A stretch of 64,000 nucleotides of DNA from Smallanthus sonchifolius (Eukaryota > Streptophyta > Magnoliopsida > Asterales > Asteraceae). Where the stretch lies: positions 16,045,501 to 16,109,500 of the forward strand of contig CM042023.1 in assembly GCA_023525975.1 (NCBI GenBank), read 5' to 3'. Positions 43,196 through 55,479 of the stretch are shown here, one piece after another (position 1 is the stretch's first letter; each line of letters opens with the position of its first letter). Both the position numbers and the translations under genes were made by a program. The notes under the pieces were generated by a model, which saw nothing but the letters and a program-made list of their open reading frames with translations, searched no databases and was not told the DNA's origin.

Positions 43196-44647
43196 AGGTG
43201 GTCAATACAACAATTATAATTTTTTATCCACTTTTATGTCTAATTAATGCAATTATAATGATTAAAACAAGGTTATTACAATAATATATTGTCTTTGTAT
43301 AAAACGATTTAGGAAGTTGTGTGTCTTGAAAAGAAACTTTTTTTATATATTCTCTAGTTCTTTTATAGGTTACAGTTATGACCACGGAAACAGTATTATA
43401 CAAGAATAATCTAAACCTTTGAATAAAACAGGCAGGGGGTTGTGTTCGTTAAAAATAAACTTTCGGGGACTTGCATCTCTTTTGATCCGTTCTTCTATAA
43501 GCTAAACTTTTTTATTCGAGCCACAACAAGCATTTTATTTTCATTTATATTTGCTCAAAATTTTTCATTTTATTAAAACAAACCAAGTTTTATTTTTCTG
43601 TTTTTTATTATGACCGGCGAAACAAACTCTCTACTATAGACCTACTCTGTTCCTAAAATCATCACATCTGTACTTTGCAGGATTTGAACCCACAACCATG
43701 TGGTTGGGGAGACGAACCAAGTTTTTTTTATCATGTTGCTTATATTGTTTTAGTCCAACACAAAAGGCGTATAACATCTTGCTTGATGCATTTGCAATAT
43801 CTGGAATGGTGGACTAGGCGAAGATTGTCATTAAGAGCAGGGGCAGGTGAATTTCTTCACACTCATGGGCTCACTTTTATGATTACCCAATAAAAAATTT
43901 TAAAATTTTGATTGATAAGACTCTGAACAATGTAAATCCACCGCTAAGACATCTTCTGTAAAATAATAGTCATTTTAAATAGAATTTGGACCAATGTTTG
44001 GTCATCTTCTAATGCAATTAGCCTTTTTTTTTGTCTCTAATAACATTTTTAGTTATAAATCAAGTTTTAGTCAACAATTACCAAGAATCTATTCAATGAA
44101 AAAGATGGTTTATTGAAATTACACAAATATATTTTTGTATGTAATGTAATACGTAATTACAGTTTTAAGAAGAGTATAAGTGAATTATCAAATGTATTTT
44201 TTTAACGTATGTTTTTACCGTGTACATCACTTATATATGAAGGAATTACCTTAACTTTTGATTTGATGTTTGAGTTTGCATTCAACATCAATTGTGTAAT
44301 TTGTTAGAACTATGTTTTAAGCACCACTGGCACTTTGATATGTATTTAATTTTTTTCGCTTTTAAAAAACTATTTAATTTTTCATAGTTATTATTGTTAC
44401 TGACATGTGTCTTAGGACGATTTGTTACTTATATAACAGTTTCAGTCAACCACAACATGATCAAGATACTCGCAAAAAAACATTGAAATATGGAAAATTA
44501 AGAAGCTTATTTAGTACTTAACCCAGTGTAATACACGGTTTTATACGAAGAAATAAAACATCCAACGTTGTATACAAAGAAATATTTACAGATATATGAA
44601 TTATATTTAGTATATTTTTTAATTTCATATTGTATTGTTTATTTAGC

Positions 44648-44676
44648 CCCGTGTAATACACGGGTTCTAACACTAG
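44648..44676 (+). mobile_element. Helitron-like 3' terminus
   Basis: A perfect hairpin CCCGTGTAATACACGGG (44648-44664) is followed by 8 bases and then CTAG|T (44673-44677). A hairpin shortly before a CTRR end next to T is the rule for plant Helitron 3' ends. A decayed related motif, 'ccagtgtaatacacgg', lies at 44523. The 5' end (TC...) was not located. Confidence 0.5.
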
Positions 44677-45547
44677 TGAATTAATAAAACAAATAATTTC
44701 ATTGTATAACACGCCGAATATAAATGAAAATTTGTAAACTACTGAATGATGGTTTTAAATTTTGAGCGTCTATAACACTCTCAATATACATATTGAAGAA
44801 ATGAAATTGAATATCATTCTAACTCATTGTCTGTGTTTTATTAAGTTGATTTTCTAGACTGATGCACTAGTCGGTTAAACTTTAAAATTTTGATCATTGT
44901 TTATTTTGATAAACTATTAAGTTAAACCATTTATTCACGTATTTTTTATTAATTATATTCATAAATAGTTTATTACACAGCATTAAGACTTTTATTTTAT
45001 AATTTAAAAATATTTTAGATATGTTTAGCTTAACTAGAATCGAGGATGGTTAAACTTTACTTTTTATGCACGTGACATTGTTAAGTGAGATTAAAAAAAA
45101 CGTACTCACTAATTCCCACTCGTAATAAAATTATTGGTCGGGGTGAGAACAAACTTTACCTCTATCAAATGGGTTAGAGAGGTTGCTCCCATTAATACCT
45201 CCGGCTCCAAAAGTTATTTTTCATGGGCGACTAGTAATGTAGAGAGCATACAATGGGATAACATATATTGGATTCTATCCTTTTTTTATTTCACACAAAC
45301 ATACCTAGTAAAATTCATTTGACAGTAGTGTTTACTGTTTAGAAAGGATGAGATAAGAGTAAACCATACCTCTATTCAAAGATAAAAAGTATTTTGATTT
45401 CATATATGTTATAAATTTTACTCTTAGAAGTAGTTTCTATCCTTTTGATTGGATTCTTCTTTTAGTTGTAATCAATTGAGTTTAATCAAAGGTCCCATGG
45501 TCATACTTGAAAAGATACAAGCAGACTTAAAACCACTCTAATGTAGA

Positions 45548-45555
45548 CACGTGGC
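45548..45555. promoter_or_regulatory. G-box / ABRE-like motif CACGTGGC
   Basis: CACGTGGC lies about 580 bp before the TATA box of the ORP gene. It is a bZIP/bHLH-type site in plant promoters, but one site at this distance may be chance. Confidence 0.3.
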
Positions 45556-46126
45556 TAGTTTTTTATTTTTTTATTTTATCTTTCAAAAACATTATCTTTA
45601 CAAAGTGACCATTAGGTGATTTGGTTTATTTTGTTTGTCTAATTTTGGAATTTATGACTTATACTCTTCGATAACATCCATTTAGTAAATGAGATAGAGA
45701 TTTGGTTTAGAATATATAACATTTTTTTTTTCTGATACCACTTGTCACATATTTCGTTTCATCCTACCATTAACTAATCTAGAGAGTGACCCTAACTTCC
45801 GACCAGGTGAGAAGCGCAAGCACTTTTGGCATACATTTCCTTAATCGTTAAGTCATCCAAAAATATAAGCAAGAGAGACCAAAAATCCACACGTTTAAGC
45901 ACGTCTCCAAATAAACCTGGTCTTGAAACACTTGAAACGTCACAATAACACATCATGTCATATTCTTATATATGAAAAATAAAATAAAATGAAAAACAAT
46001 TGCAAAGCTGAAAGATAGTAACGCACCAAATATATACATTCAGGCACATGTCAAATTTTGGAAAATATTTGAAATAAAATGTTGTATTGGTGCGACTTAA
46101 TTTACAACTTTGCCATCCGACATCTG

Positions 46127-46134
46127 TATAAATA
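46127..46134 (+). promoter_or_regulatory. TATA box of the ORP gene
   Basis: TATAAATA lies about 290 bp upstream of the chosen start codon, with a C/T-rich leader-like stretch downstream ('ccttctcctactacaactccctcgctcag', 46208 on). Transcription would be expected to start near 46160. Confidence 0.55.
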
Positions 46135-46420
46135 CTCATTCAAAACACACATGTTCTTAATTATATACAAATAATATCACATCCCAAAAACTCATTTCAA
46201 TTGAACGAACCTTCTCCTACTACAACTCCCTCGCTCAGTTTCTGCACATCAACCGTAATCTCCTATGCATATCTATCCATTAATTTCTTCGATTCTGTTG
46301 TGTGTTTGATTGTATTTTCGCCAATTAATATGAAACTGCAAACAATTTGTGATTATGTATGCAGATGGTGGTTTGATCGGGTGTTGTTTTCAGTTGACTC
46401 ACGAAATGCGATTAAAGGAA

Positions 46421-49400
46421 ATGCATCCTTTGTGTTGCATATCGCTGGAGCCAAGGATGAAGTTATCGGACAATGCGGTTGGATGGACGTCATGTGGAAG
46501 CTTCGTCGGAGTCCTATACAAATGGACGAATTACGGCAAAGGATGGAGATCCAGATGGTTTCTGCTACGCAACGACGTTCTCTCATACTCGAAGATCCTA
46601 CAACCGGATACACTCGCAGTCGGAGAAGACGTTATGTTCATCTGCGGAAGTGGTAGACGTCATAAGCACCAGAAAGCAGTTGGAACCGTTCACCTCAAGG
46701 TAATCAAAACGACGACGTATCATAACTTTATCAACATAGAGGATTTAGACTTTAGAGAGATGGTCTGATTAATTAAAATCAGAAGTTATGGATTGATTAG
46801 CACTTAGCAGTCTATTTCATGTTTTGTAGCTTCTGTTATTGGTAACAATTATGAACTTTTTGGATTTATAGGTGATTTTTGGATTTTATCTTGGTTTCTA
46901 GGTGAATTTTGAAAACATTTTAGTTTATAGGTTATCCGCTGGTTGGGCAAGCGGATTCAGCAAATCCCAGCCAAATCCGCTCATGCAACAAATGAATTCT
47001 AATAATTCATTTAGCATATAATTTGGTATTTCTCTAATAACTTGTAGTATTTAATTTTTCTGAAATATCTGAATACACGGTTTTGTATTTAGATTAATTA
47101 TTAGAAAAGAAAAAGAAATGCTCTGAGTAGAATTTGCTTGTTGCATGAGCGGATTTGGTTGGGATTTGTTGAATCCGCTTGCCCAACTAGCGGATTACCT
47201 ATAAACCAAAATGTTTTCAAATTTTCACCAAGAAACCAAAATGAAATCCAAAAATCCCCTATAAATCCAAAAAACAACTTATCCTGTATAGGATGTCCTT
47301 TATTTTGTTGATTTCTCTTGGGCTAGAAGTTTATATAGCTCAGATTAATTCTTTGCTTGGAAGGTTGTTCTGATCCTGTTTTTAAGTCTAAGATTCATTG
47401 GCAGAGAACAGATGAAGGAAAATGAAATGTTGGAAGCACCAAAAAAATTTAACTTGAATGTTGTTTAGGCTGTAAAAGGCTGCCAAATTCTTGTAATTTT
47501 TTTTGCAGGTGTCATCATTCCGAGAGAGCCGATCAGATGAAAGTAGGTTTTATGTATTTACAGCTACAAAGGCACTTCATCTCAGAACAAGTTCTAAGAA
47601 AGAGAGGGTTGCCTGGATTGAAGCTTTGGCGTCAACCAAAAATCTATTATCGTTAAGACAGTTTAACGATAAGCCATCTATTGTAGTACCAACTGATGTA
47701 TCATTGCCAAATGAAAGATTAAAGAAACGCCTACTCGAAGAAGGAACCAGTGTGCTTGTTAAGAACACTGAGCAGATCATGCTCTTGGAAAAGGTAACTA
47801 AGAGTATTTTGGTTCTTTAAAAGTTTTTACCACTGTCACTCGACCTATAAAGTAGTTTCAATAGTTGATCGGCCTTAATGGAAAATTTGGATAGTTGAGT
47901 AACCTTCTTTTACATTAACCCTTTTATTTTTAATCTTTTTTACAAAGTAGTTGTTTAATGTGAACAAGGATTCTGGAACATCAGAACTGTAACCTTTTCT
48001 AATGCTAAAAGCATGTAAAAATTGAAGGCCCACCCATGTGGTTGGAGTTATCTTCTTACTTTCGTAGCTCTCAATAATTCATCAAGCGCCTACTCGTACC
48101 ATGTTACATTTTGGTAGTATGTGTCTGCATGCCATATGCCCAATTGTCCCAAATTGACATAGAAATGTTCAAGACCAAGCTTCATGTACCAAGTTTTGCA
48201 ACCTTTCCAAAAAAGCTCACCACTGCCCCTTTGATCTTTCATATTGGTCATGTTAGACTCTGGACATAAATTGCAACCGCGATTGTTGGGCTAACTGTTT
48301 TCAACCCGTTATGATCTGTAAAAGTTAAGAAACAGGTATTGGTGAAAGTCTTTTAGGTTCCATCTTTAGTTAGATTGCCTGTGGATTTGAGGTAAACAGT
48401 TCATTAACACTAGCTAATAAATCCCACTTCATTAGAGATAAATTCTTGAATGTTCAAACTAAAGGAAGATAAGTGTTGTCATGAATCACTTCAATCATCA
48501 TCAGTTGATGTCCTTTCTTGTTACCTATTAAAGTAGTTGATTAACTTAGTGTATGTATCAGGCTGATAATACAATTGAATATTCTGATGATGAAGAAATT
48601 TACTTCTTTGACACACAAGATTGTTTTCATGAATTAAAGACCCAACCTGATGAAATGACCGCATGTGAAATTGAAAGGAGAAAGAAGCTTCCTGATCCAG
48701 CTGAGAAAGAGAAGGGGGCGAGTCTGTGGTCTCTGATTAAAGACAATGTTGGAAAGGATCTCACACGCGTCTGTCTCCCTGTTTATTTTAACGAACCCAT
48801 TTCATCTCTACAAAAATGTTTTGAGGACCTCGAGTACTCTTACCTTCTAGATCAAGCTTATCACCATGGGAAAGAGGTACATTATTATTTCCATTGGTTT
48901 CCATGATTTTTGTTCCTCAAAGTGTGTTCTTAAATCTTAATATCATATATGATGTGGTCCTAGGGAAACAGTCTCCAAAGAATATTAAAAGTTGCTGCTT
49001 TTGCGGTTTCTGGATACGCTTCTTCAGAAGGACGACACTGCAAACCATTCAACCCGTTGTTAGGTGAAACTTATGAAGCTGATTATCCTGAGAAAGGAGT
49101 TCGTTTCTTTTCCGAGAAGGTCTGTTGTTTTTTTCAAATTTATCTCATGTTTTATACTTTTATAAAAAGGGGTAACTTTAAATAATAGTAACCAAGTTTC
49201 TCAAGTCTCTCATTAAAGTCATTCAAAGTTTTTTCCCCTCTAAAATCTCTCAACTTTCATGAGGTGTTCCAACTGTTCCAATCTTGTACAATTTTTCTTA
49301 TAAATGCTCCAATTTTTTTTTAAATTAAGCGACGGAAATGAAACATATATGAATCTTGTTTACTATTTAGTGGGTTATTTTTTTTTTCAATTTGACTTAA

Positions 49401-50918
49401 ATTAAATAATTATGAAACTTGGTTATTATTTAGTGAACTTTTGTTCTTCACAATTACCTCCTATTTCAAGTTAAATTGAAAAAAATAAATTAATAGTAAT
49501 CAAGATTCATATATGTTGTTTTTTCCTCAATTTTCAAAAAAATTAACATTTATAAAAAATTCATACAAGGTTGGAACACCCAATGAAAGCCGAGTAACTT
49601 TAGATGTACAAAGAAACTTTCAACGACTTTAGAGTTTAGTGGAACACTAGGAAAACTTGGTTACTATTGCGTGAAGTTTTAAACGTTGTGATCATTTATT
49701 TATTCTTACAGTTTTGAAGCTCAATTTTTATAAAAAAAAAACAGGTTAGTCACCATCCTACCCTAATGGCTTGTCACTCTGAAGGTAGAGGGTGGAAATT
49801 CTGGGGAGATAGCAACATAAGAACAAAATTTTGGGGACGATCAATTCAGCTCGACCCTGTTGGTGTTCTTACATTAGAATTTGATGATGGAGAGGTATTC
49901 AAGTGGAGCAAGGTATGCAGAACATATAATTCACTGCCACCCTTGTATAGTATTATAATTATGTTTCTACTGCAGGTGACCACCAGCATTTATAACCTTA
50001 TTTTGGGTAAAATTTATTGTGATCATCATGGAACAATGCATATACGTGGTAACCGAGAATACTCATGCCAACTAAAATTCAAAGAACAGTCTTTTCTTGA
50101 AAGAAATCCACACCAAGTAAGAGCTTGCAAGTGTCCGTTTAAAGTATAATCATTACTTTGTTATGTCTCAAGGTTCATTGTTTTAGGTACACGGGTTTGT
50201 TGAAGATGTTAGTCGTAAGAAACACGCGAGTTTATTTGGGAAGTGGGATGACAGCATGTATTACATAAATGGAGATGCAAATGTGAAGCCAAAGGATATG
50301 AGTGATGCAAATCTGTTATGGAAAAGATCTATGCCTCCTAGTAATCTCACTCGATACAATCTAACGTCTTTTGCAATCACATTGAACGAGTTAACCCCAG
50401 GATTGCAGGTAGTAGAGAGATGACCCATAGATAAAGGAAATGATAAAAAAAAGTATATTTATTACATTTTGATTTGTGTTTGTTTCTGATTGTTGTTGGT
50501 GTCTGGTAACGGTTAAGGAGAAGCTTCCTCCTACGGATTCAAGACTCAGGCCAGATCAACGACACCTGGAGAACGGAGAATATGACATGGCAAATGCTGA
50601 AAAGCTACGCCTCGAGACCAGGCAGAGAATGGTACTAATAACTAATACTAATAACACTTCTTATATTACCGCTCTACTTATTATTCTGTAAAGTTACCCC
50701 TACTTATTACTGATAATTTGTTATTATCTGCTCTAAAGTCAAGGAAATTACAAGAAAATGGGTGGAAACCGCGATGGTTTCAAAAAGATGGTGAAAATGG
50801 TACCTACCGATATGCAGGCGGATACTGGGAAAAACGACAGGAGCGTTGCTGGGACGGTTGCCCAAATATATTTGGTGAGCTTAGCCAAGATATCAATGAT
50901 TCCACCAGCAGACCATGA
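46421..50918 (+). CDS. Oxysterol-binding-protein-related protein, ORP2A-like (9 exons, 619 aa)
   Basis: Lipid-transfer protein of membrane contact sites. Exons: 46421-46699, 47509-47793, 48562-48876, 48964-49119, 49745-49912, 49976-50116, 50187-50408, 50518-50631, 50739-50918. All introns are GT-AG in phase 0. Start MHPLCCISLE as in ORP2A (in-frame ATGs at 46406 and 46349 are less likely). A PH domain lies at residues ~28-155 (GVLYKWTNYGKGW). An acidic stretch and YFFDTQD (~194-208) fit an FFAT motif for VAP/ER binding. The lipid-binding domain spans ~240-610: SLWSLIKDNVGKDL, LPVYFNEPISSL, signature EKVSHHP (344-350), NIFGEL at the end. Arabidopsis ORP2A is ~720 aa; the coiled-coil linker after the PH domain is mostly absent. 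No stops or frameshifts were found. Assigned by memory of the family. Confidence 0.92.
46857..47273. mobile_element. Fold-back MITE in intron 1 of the ORP gene
   Basis: 'ttttggatttataggtgatttttgg' at 46857 pairs with its complement ending near 47273, and the pairing continues for about 160 bp on each side (both arms contain 'ggttgggcaagcggattca' and 'ccaaatccgctcatgcaac'). The loop is short (about 46995-47110). The arms differ at roughly 10% of positions. The target duplication is unclear, so the superfamily is not assigned. Confidence 0.8.
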
Positions 50919-51927
50919 ATTATAAGGTAATGATTCCTGTCCCTTGATGTTAGATTACTAATGCACTAGATTCCTTAAAAAAACATGGTATCAAGAAGGA
51001 CAAATTTTGGTAAATGCAGGACAAAATCATGTTTTGGAAGAATGCATAACCAGATTCTTCAAGATTCTTACCAGCCTCATTAAATTAGCCTCTACATAAT
51101 TTACTAGTTATTTGGATAAAAAATAAAAGAGGAAAAGGGGAGTTTACTGCCCAGAAATGTCAAAAGAAATTGTCCATACAAGTTGTATAGTAGAACAAAA
51201 AAGTTATATATCAGAGCAGATATACAGCGTATGTTTTTGAAGGACGTTCAATACACAGCCAATTTGAAGTAAAGAACTGCGAGAACGGTATAAACACTTG
51301 TAACTATTGCTAAACGGGATAGATAAGACGGTTATTTAACTGCCCCCTTTATCTTTCCCATTACATATGATGAGCACTACATACAAGTGCTTATTACGAT
51401 TATTGTGGTATTGAACATATATATGTGTCTATGTATGTATATTGTGCAAAAAAGATAAACATAAGTAGTAGGAGAGATAAAAACAGTTATATAATTGTCT
51501 GTGTGTCACATTCAAAGCAATAGGTATAAATGCATTATGCACTTCTTGCGGTTCTCAACGTAGTATTGGTTTGAGGATTATACTATTTATACATGTATTG
51601 TTTATCCATTTATGGAATCAATAAAAATAAATACAAGATTCTGTGTTTTAAAAATGTGTAGAGGAGTTTGATGGTCATTTTTAGTACGATTTTTCACCTT
51701 TTCTAACTACTAAAAGATAGAAAATAAATAAATAAATAAACCACACCATAAAGCTATATATATATATATATATATAAACTTTATATTTGATCACCATTAG
51801 TTTAAGCTAACAAAATAATGGAAGTGTGCATTTTTACATCTCCATTATTTCTTCATCTTGTTCATTGTCATCATCATCTTCAAGTTATACAAATATTAGA
51901 TAGACAGTTAAATAAAGGAGAAAATAG
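50919..51927. other. Spacer between convergent genes
   Basis: It contains the presumed 3' UTRs of both genes. 'aataaaaataaa' at about 51618-51630 could serve polyadenylation of the ORP transcript, and a (TA)n run lies at 51756-51775. No gene is seen. Confidence 0.6.
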
Positions 51928-54900
51928 TCAAACCACTTGGTCTTCTTCCAACTCAATACCCTCCCCAGCAAGCCTATGCTCCCTGTAAACATACCATTTT
52001 GCTCCTATCAAATATAACCCCATGTTAATAACACTTAGAATTGTAAGCAACCAATAGAAGTTATAAAGCTTCCCCTTATTCAAGTTATCGGCTAGCCACG
52101 GGTCACTGTCTCCGGTCACCTTGTGCACTATGGTCACCAACAACGAGCTAAAAAAGAACCCCAACGACAATGTACTTAGAAACAACCCTGTGCTCATCGT
52201 CTTCATCCCTTTAGGACACTCGCGTAAGAAGAAATCAAGTTGTCCTATGTAAGTAAAAGCCTCACCCGACCCCACAAAGAAAAACTGTGGAACCAACCAG
52301 AACACGCTAAGTGGAACCACCTTTGAGGGGTCATCAACCAAGCCATGGGTCTGAGCCATGTGCAGCCGTTTGATCTCGATTAACGCGGCTGCAACCATAG
52401 CGAATGTGGACATGACTAGCCCTACACCGATACGTTGAAGTGGGCTTAGCCCTTGTGGGTGTTTAAGGATGCGTTTGGCGAGTGGGACTATGATACGGTC
52501 GTATATGGGGACGGTTAAGAGAATGCTGCCTACGAAAAAGACAGTGAGTGAAGCCGCGGGGATGAGGAAGGATTTCCCGATGTGTCGGTCCATGGTGGTG
52601 GCTTGTGAGACTGAGAAAGTTGTCATTTGGGCATATATTGTCCAGAACATGATTGTGGTTGCCCAAATTGGTAGCATTGTGATCACCATTTTGACTTCTT
52701 CCACATCGGTTGAAGTTGAAAGGTACCATTTGCTTACCTTTAAACTTTCACCGGGTTTTTCGGTCTTCTTGATTGCTGCCTTGTCAAGAAAACTACAAAT
52801 ACAAAAAGATTTTGTATGAACTCAAAAATCGTGTCAGATACATGAACTCATATATACAGGTCGACACTAACACGATAAAAGAAGATTATTTTTTTTTTTT
52901 TTCACATATTAACACTCTAAAATTACAAATTTACAACCAAAATTAGAAAACAACTAAATAATATTACCAAAGGATCTTTATTCCAATGGTATCCAAGAGT
53001 GTTAAATTGGTGCCCCCTCCTCAAGAGGTCGAGGGTTCAAGTCCCACTGCGGACAACTGGTGTTAGATTTAGGTGTAGATTAGGTTGTTGATAAAAAATA
53101 AAAAAAAACTAATACTCATTTCCCTAAAGTGTAAATGAGTCGAGTTGATGCTGATGTCATCTAAGCTCAAACTCGGCTTGTTTTAGAGCTTGACTCGTTT
53201 CAAACACTATATTTAAAGTTTTTGCTCGGCTGATAGAGTAGTTTCTCGAGCTCAAGCTCGGTTATTTATTATTTATGAATTATTTAATTGTTTATGTATA
53301 TACAGTCCAAGACTCAGATTTCAAGCTCAACCTCAACAAAACGAGCATTTACACCCTTATTAGCCTGTACAAGATTCAGACTCAAAAGTGACAGTGACAG
53401 TGACAGTCTGTGACCAATTCAGGTTCCCGTGATGTTTCCCAGGACCCATTTGTTTGCATAGATCACACATGCATCTCCTTAACACAACAAACATACAAAG
53501 ATCTATTTTTTTGTTTTATCTTAAACCTATATTACTTTAATTTACACACATCAAACATGTTTCAAATTGCATTGTACTATTATAGACATGGTTTTTATAA
53601 ATTTGTAATGCCTATTTTTTTAATAAAATTTATGTCGAAACGTATTAATTCAGTTAAGAACAAAATAAATGACTAACCGGAACTGTTTGCTGTGAGGCAA
53701 CTTCTGCTTGAGTTTCCGGGGATCTTCAGTCCCCGGAACATCATCTAAGTTGAACAATAACGAAGGATCCGACGGCAGCTCCAAGTGCCTTCTCCTCCAC
53801 GCCACAACAAAAACCGATGCTATTTGGGTCAATGGACTACCCATAAGTTTCTTGAACCGGTACCTTCGGGTACCCGACAAGAAGATCACAAACCCCAACC
53901 CGATGGAACACGCCACGATCCCGTAACCCCATCGCCGACCGAGGTTGTCCTGGATGTAAACCAGAACCGTAACCGCGGCTAGCGACCCGATACTTATGAA
54001 GAAAAAAAACCAGTTAAAGAAAGTGGTCATTTGGGACTTTTCTTCTTTGTTAGATTCGTCGAATTGGTCCGACCCGAAACCTGACACGCTGGATTTGAGT
54101 CCTCCGGTCCCGAGAGCAGTTAGGTAAAGCGCGAGGTAGAGGACCGCTAGTTGGAGACCGGTGGCTGGAACGCAGGATCCCCCGGTTTGGGTGCATTTTG
54201 GTGGTTGTAAGCTTGGAATGGCGGTTGAGATCGTTAAGATTGTCACCCCCTATTAATTATAAAAAATAAATAAATACCCCACTTGACTTTAAACGATTAC
54301 AAAATATTTCCAAAATAATCATACCCAGTAAAATTCTATAATTTATAAAAGAATAATCATACCTAGTAAAATTCAATAATTTAAAAAATACAAACGAAAA
54401 TCACTAAAATAAACATGTTGACCTCTTTTTTTTAATATTTAAAAGACCTTGGACTAAGGAGCTGCCGGCTACAGCCTAGCCGTATTAGGCAAAGGCCGGC
54501 TCTGGTGTAGCTGGCAGACAGAGGTGTCGGCTCTGTTCCATCCGGTAGAAAGAGGCGCCGGCTCTGGTCCAGCCCGGTAGAAAGAGGCGCCGGCTCTGGT
54601 CCAGCCGGTTATTGACGTGTCTTAGTTTCATTGGCTACTGTCGTGCCCCCACATGTTTTTATTTTTTTCTGGGCCGTAGCCGACCCGCTTACTTGACTTT
54701 TTATGATTGGTTGGTTTTAGATAACTGGACTTAAAATCAACATTATTTTCGCAAAAAAGTTGGATAACAGTTTATTTTGGTGTTTTTCCCAAAATATAAA
54801 AAATAAATTACTGACCAATGCTTGAACCGCCGTGAATATTGCAATGGTTAAATACCGGCCGAGAAAGGTGTCGGCGACGAAACCGCCAAGGAGACATAGC

Positions 54901-55234
54901 ATGAAGGAGGTACCCATGAAGTTAGTGACGTCATTAGCGGCGTTTGCGTTTCCTAAATGCATGGTACCAGTCAAATACGTCACCAAATTAACGGCGATTC
55001 CTAACGTCGCTAGCCTTTCACATGCCTCCACCCCTGATTACATTTAAAATACATCAGAACACAAAAAAGAATGTAATAAGGTGATTTTAAACAAAGGCAA
55101 CGTGGTGGTGGACCTAGAATCATGGCGGCGCTGGTCCAGCCGCCGGTGGTGGAACGGTTAGCCGGCCTGCCCTTGTAGTCCCAGGCATCGGTTACAATTT
55201 TGGTGACCTGTGATTCAGGTTGAGGGAGAACCAT
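51928..55234 (-). CDS. NRT1/PTR family transporter, NPF6-like (4 exons, 591 aa)
   Basis: Proton-coupled transporter of the plasma membrane, 12 expected membrane segments. Exons on the - strand: 55234-55114, 55033-54816, 54249-53678, 52792-51928. Junctions are GT-AG and the sum is 592 codons, very close to Arabidopsis NRT1.1/NPF6.3 (590 aa). MVLPQPESQ start; DAWDYKGRPA; proton-coupling E43-x-x-E46-R47; Thr103 in GRYLT, equivalent to phospho-switch Thr101 of NRT1.1; central loop with KLPHSKQF; Y357 in FWTIYAQMTT, where NRT1.1 has nitrate-binding His356; QLDFFLRECPKGMKTMSTGL near the end. The Tyr suggests a subfamily-6 member other than the dual-affinity sensor, such as NPF6.4 or NPF6.2. Substrate (nitrate or other) is inferred from family. 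Confidence 0.93.
52976..53109 (+). mobile_element. SINE-like insertion in intron 3 of the NPF gene
   Basis: It has a B box GGGTTCAAGTCCC at about 53034, a weak A box before it, and a 3' part 'agatttaggtgtagattagg' ending in an A-rich tail. It shares this tail with the SINE at 7733-7871 (which reads on the other strand). Flanking duplication is not clear (only 'aactaa'). Confidence 0.5.
53130..53370. repeat. Degraded transposon-like stretch in the same intron
   Basis: Words such as 'gtcgagttgatgctgatg', 'aagctcaaactcggcttg' and 'ctcgagctcaagctcgg' are typical of decayed small hAT-type elements; compare 30957-31370. Ends were not found. Confidence 0.35.
54500..54615 (+). repeat. GC-rich minisatellite in intron 2 of the NPF gene
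   Basis: About three units of 'gtagaaagaggcgccggctctggtccagcc' (36-40 bp) lie in an otherwise AT-rich intron, preceded by related 'gccggctctggtgtagctgg'. It is non-coding. Confidence 0.8.
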
Positions 55235-55300
55235 AGTTTCGATTTTTTAAAAGTTTGTTGATTTAATTTCTTGGTAACGTATGAAGGGTGTTACATAGAC

Positions 55301-55310
55301 TATAAATATA
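55301..55310 (-). promoter_or_regulatory. TATA box of the NPF gene
   Basis: On the - strand 'ctatatttatag' lies about 67-76 bp upstream of the ATG at 55234, giving a short 5' UTR of roughly 40 bases. Confidence 0.6.
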
Positions 55311-55479
55311 GAGGCAAGACCGACCTGTCCTTTATAGCCGTGACAGGCTAAGTACTGAAAATGTATTAAAAACATTAATGAAATAAAAATAAGGAAGGTG
55401 ATAGTTTGATTTGTAATTTGTAATGCCTATTATACCCTTCATATAAATGAGTAAAATTGTTAGACCCTCTATACTTCTA

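Larger units (their letters stand above)
43196..46126. other. Long AT-rich intergenic stretch
   Basis: No gene is seen. At 43678-43720 the reverse complement contains 'gtgggttcaaatcc', preceded by 'ggttcgtctccccaaccacatgg', which may be the head of a - strand tRNA-derived SINE, but no duplications were found. It also holds a Helitron-like end at 44648-44676 and a G-box at 45548. The short frame 45134-45322 has no motif. Confidence 0.6.

Noticed and set aside
46201..46656. Overlapping long frame of 151 codons at the ORP start
   Set aside because: Different frame from the PH domain and without domain similarity; the ATG at 46421 reads the correct ORP protein.
52469..52819. + strand open frame of 116 codons opposite NPF exon 4
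   Set aside because: It is the antisense shadow of the transporter; no independent motif.
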